A DNA stretch of 64,000 bases, taken from NCBI GenBank assembly GCA_044432745.1, contig JAWXUH010000006.1, forward strand, positions 1-64,000, written 5' to 3'. Below the pieces are notes generated by a model. That model searched no databases, was not told the origin of the DNA, and saw only the letters and a program-made list of their open reading frames with translations. The DNA comes from CAKOSP01 sp044432745 (GTDB lineage: Bacteria > Bacillota_I > Bacilli_A > RF39 > UBA660). This document shows, one piece after another, positions 61,665 to 64,000 of the stretch; within the stretch, counting starts at the first letter, position 1, and every line of letters begins with the position of its first letter. The position numbers and the translations under genes were made by a program.

Positions 61665-62633
61665 TTTTCTTATTCTTCCGTATCCTTCGTAGTCAAATTC
61701 ATCTGATACTTGTACAGGGTGTACTGTTAATATTCTATCGTTAAGTGATGTATATATTTTTGCATAATTATTATCTGAAATATCACTATTTATTTTTGTA
61801 TCTGGAAGATCTACTATGTAGTAATCAAATACTTTATCAATAGAAGGGTAATATAATTTTTTTTGTTCTTCTACTTCTTGTATGAAATCTATTCTATTTT
61901 TTTCATCTTTAAATTGTAAATTATCATCTGTTACTTGGTTATCAAAGTGTTTATTAATGTGATACATTAATAATCCATAACTATCAGCTTCATCAATACT
62001 TATATTATAGTTTTCTCTATTACTTATAAATTCTTTATTTAAAACTGTAGATAGAAAATATTTTATGTAATTTAAATTTCTTTTTGTAGTCTCCAATGTT
62101 GGTACAAAAGAATTTGCCATTGTTAATGCTTTATTATAATTACCTAAGATAATTTCTATTTTTATTAAAAATAAGTTACTATTTTCATTATAATATAAAC
62201 CTTTACTTAATTTTTTAAATATTTGCTTAGCTTGATCATATTTATACAAATTTAAAAGAGCTATTGCTTTATAAAACATAATATCTGGATTATCTTTAGC
62301 ATAAGTTTTTAAAATTTCATCTGATAATATCAAACTTCTTGTAAAGTTATATTCACTTAATTCTAATTTTGTTAGTATTATCTTTTCATATATAATGTCA
62401 TCTTGATCCTTAAAATCATAACAATATAATAAATTTCTACATTTATCAAATCTAGTTGTTTTAGCGTATAAACTTGCAAGTCTTAAAACTGCGTTTGTAT
62501 TATTGCTATTTCTTATTATTTCTAAATATATTTTTTCTGCTTCTAAAAACTTTGAATTTTGTACACATTTATGTGCATAATCTAATCTTTCATACTCTGT
62601 TGGGTTTTTTAGGAAATCACTTTTTCTTATCAT
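61662..62633 (-). CDS. TPR-like helical repeat protein
   Basis: 323 residues from the ATG at 62633 (AAAGG upstream; a longer frame to 62684 has no ribosome-binding site). Residues 15-195 show paired helices of TPR type, for example AHKCVQNSKFLEAEKIYLEI, AVLRLASLYAKTTRFDKCR, MFYKAIALLNLYKYDQAKQIF. The C-terminal 120 residues are a different domain ending in basic GYGRIRK. TPRs bind protein partners; the partner is unknown. Confidence 0.75.
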   Translation of the reverse strand: MIRKSDFLKNPTEYERLDYAHKCVQNSKFLEAEKIYLEIIRNSNNTNAVLRLASLYAKTTRFDKCRNLLYCYDFKDQDDIIYEKIILTKLELSEYNFTRSLILSDEILKTYAKDNPDIMFYKAIALLNLYKYDQAKQIFKKLSKGLYYNENSNLFLIKIEIILGNYNKALTMANSFVPTLETTKRNLNYIKYFLSTVLNKEFISNRENYNISIDEADSYGLLMYHINKHFDNQVTDDNLQFKDEKNRIDFIQEVEEQKKLYYPSIDKVFDYYIVDLPDTKINSDISDNNYAKIYTSLNDRILTVHPVQVSDEFDYEGYGRIRK

Positions 62634-62774
62634 TGTAAACCTTTCACGAACTAATATAATACAACAAAAGTTAATAAAAGACAATATGGTGGGTGTTTAT
62701 ATATGTTAATAACATCAAAGTATTGTATTTTATTAATATTTAGTATATAATATGTTACTAAATGAGGGGTAAAA

Positions 62775-63554
62775 ATGATATTAAATAAAAAGGAAATGGA
62801 GAAGTTAAATGACATTAGTTTTGCAGAACCATTTACAGTTAATAATGAAAACTATTATGTAAAGAAAACTAATAGATATAATTACGAGATGCTTGGTTTT
62901 ATTCTTGCAAGATTGTTTGAAATAAAATCACCAGAGTGTAGTTTAGTTAAACTTGATAATGTATATGTATTTAGTAAAGATTTAAATGATATAGGTAGGT
63001 TTGAAATAATGCAAGAAATTACTGATATGGATAGTAATGCTATAAAAGATATTATTTCTACATTACAAGATATAGAAGAAGAACAAATAATTAGAATGTA
63101 TTTGTATGATATGTTCTTTCAAAATTGTGACCGAAGTAAAGGTAATTACGGAGTAATAAAAGATGACTTGTATATTATAGACAATGAATCTATATTTGAT
63201 TTGTATGATATACCTATTGTAACGTCATCTGATTATGAAATTATGTCATATGAATTAACAGATGATACTTATATGAATGTTGTTAAGTATGAAATAAGTA
63301 CTTTCTTACTTAAGTATAACGATTATAAATATATTATAAAAGATATACTAAATAAAATTAATCCATACAAATTAAAATATATTTGTAATGGTCTTGGTAT
63401 TGAAAATACTGATTTTGTAATTTTTTATACTAAAGTATATAATGAAATAAAAAATATGATTAATTTAAATGAAAATGAATTAATAAACATTAATGAATCT
63501 GTATTAATAGATGATATTAATTTAGACAATTTAGCTAAGAAAAAATATTCTTAA
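62775..63554 (+). CDS. HipA-like kinase-fold protein
   Basis: 259 residues. The segment FFQNCDRSKGNYGVI with D119 and N124, followed by LYIIDNE with D136, matches the catalytic and metal-binding loops of HipA-type kinases; K30 or K31 in NYYVKK may hold ATP. It is shorter than HipA (about 440) and lacks the N-terminal HipA subdomain, and there is no HipB-like antitoxin gene next to it. It could be a serine/threonine or lipid kinase. GAGGGG precedes the ATG. Confidence 0.7.
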   Translation: MILNKKEMEKLNDISFAEPFTVNNENYYVKKTNRYNYEMLGFILARLFEIKSPECSLVKLDNVYVFSKDLNDIGRFEIMQEITDMDSNAIKDIISTLQDIEEEQIIRMYLYDMFFQNCDRSKGNYGVIKDDLYIIDNESIFDLYDIPIVTSSDYEIMSYELTDDTYMNVVKYEISTFLLKYNDYKYIIKDILNKINPYKLKYICNGLGIENTDFVIFYTKVYNEIKNMINLNENELININESVLIDDINLDNLAKKKYS

Positions 63555-63562
63555 GTAACAAT

Positions 63563-63590
63563 AAAAAGATAGTTATACTATCTTTTTTAT
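63563..63590 (+). terminator. terminator of the HipA-like gene
   Basis: AAAGATAGT (63565-63573), TAT, ACTATCTTT (63577-63585), then T-run. Confidence 0.85.
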
Positions 63591-63688
63591 TTGTAATACT
63601 ACTATAAATAAAGAAAATATATTTATTATGAATTGTTATTTGTTTTTTATTATGTTAATATATTAAACAAGAAATGGTGGGTATAATA

Positions 63689-64000
63689 ATGAATGAAAAA
63701 GAAAAAATAAAATGGCGTTTAAGATATAGTGATTGTTCTAGTATGGAACTTGATTCTTTTTATAACTCTTTGTTAAAAGAAAGTAATATTAAAGATAAAG
63801 ATTTTCTCTTAACTAATGAAGAGTTTTTAAATAAACATGTATATAAAAGTAATGATATAGAAATTTTAGTATTTGCATCTATGTATTTTATAGATGTTGA
63901 TGTTGATTTAATTTTTAAAAAAATAATAAGTAATCAATTTTATCAAAAAACAAAAATAGATATTGCATCGTTAATAAAATTTGTTAATAATGTTGATTCA
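63689..64000 (+). CDS. unrecognised protein, 3' end outside the window
   Basis: Open frame of 104 residues that runs off the window. The ATG at 63689 has GGTGGG eight bases upstream. The visible part begins MNEKEKIKWRLRYSDCSSM and is helical and charged; it contains a hydrophobic segment (ILVFASMYFIDVDVDLIF). No family is recognised from this fragment. Confidence 0.6.
   Translation, partial: MNEKEKIKWRLRYSDCSSMELDSFYNSLLKESNIKDKDFLLTNEEFLNKHVYKSNDIEILVFASMYFIDVDVDLIFKKIISNQFYQKTKIDIASLIKFVNNVDS

Overview
The window is about 64 kb of very AT-rich bacterial chromosome with short intergenic gaps, many compact rho-independent terminators and six tRNA genes. The gene content points to an uncultured, probably gut-dwelling member of the Bacilli (a deep, Erysipelotrichales/RF39-like Firmicute): YutD, YutH, EzrA, a NifZ/ThiI pair, a SpoIIAA/SigF pair and a spoVAC-D-E operon. 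UGA is used as a normal stop (for example in the STAS gene ending at 20244 and the dCMP deaminase ending at 41906) and Trp is encoded by UGG, so the code is standard, not the mycoplasma code. The placement is an inference from family content, not from a marker-gene tree.

Layout. 1-1950: a surface-type protein on the minus strand whose 5' end looks rearranged, next to a truncated copy at the window edge. 2025-6296: three tandem single-pass membrane proteins with WG-like repeats. 6457-7719: an Rpn-type nuclease followed by a duplicated 3' fragment. 7856-13686: repeat-containing unknowns, a zinc-ribbon protein, YutD, a Pro/Val/Ala-rich protein, a YutH-like protein and an S1 protein. 13737-14091: a tRNA cluster (Phe, Asp, fMet, Ser). 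14262-19845: a CBS-type manganese pyrophosphatase, two paralogous HExxH proteins, tRNA-Met, a membrane thioredoxin and a partner. 19924-24260: the sporulation block, with spoIIAA-like/sigF and spoVAC-D-E separated by one unknown gene. 24338-35002: asnS, a second surface protein, then ezrA, nifZ and thiI with three copies of an unrecognised 390-residue family inserted between nifZ and thiI. 35042-45568: an AAA+ ATPase with partner, Nudix hydrolase, signal peptidase I, tRNA-Asn, a GDPD-like protein, dCMP deaminase, a fourth copy of the 390-residue family, a kinase-fold protein and a PP2C-XTP pyrophosphatase fusion. 46436-56413: an eight-gene hexuronate catabolic operon. 56462-64000: unknowns, an SF2 helicase with seven C-terminal repeats, a TPR-like protein, a HipA-like kinase and a gene cut by the window end.

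How the parts work together. The operon at 46436-56413 encodes an importer, a cytoplasmic GH3 glycosidase, a PhlG-type carbon-carbon hydrolase and the glucuronate route UxaC, UxuB, UxuA, Eda; the KDG kinase step is not encoded in it. NifZ and ThiI form the usual tRNA 4-thiouridine sulfur relay. The sporulation block keeps the Bacillus order (spoIIA locus next to spoVA), but the anti-sigma kinase SpoIIAB is missing between spoIIAA and sigF, and the SpoIIAA-like protein lacks the usual phosphorylatable serine. The most unusual items are this reduced SpoIIA switch, the PhlG-containing hexuronate operon, the PP2C-RdgB fusion, the repeat-tailed helicase and the wedge of paralogues between nifZ and thiI.
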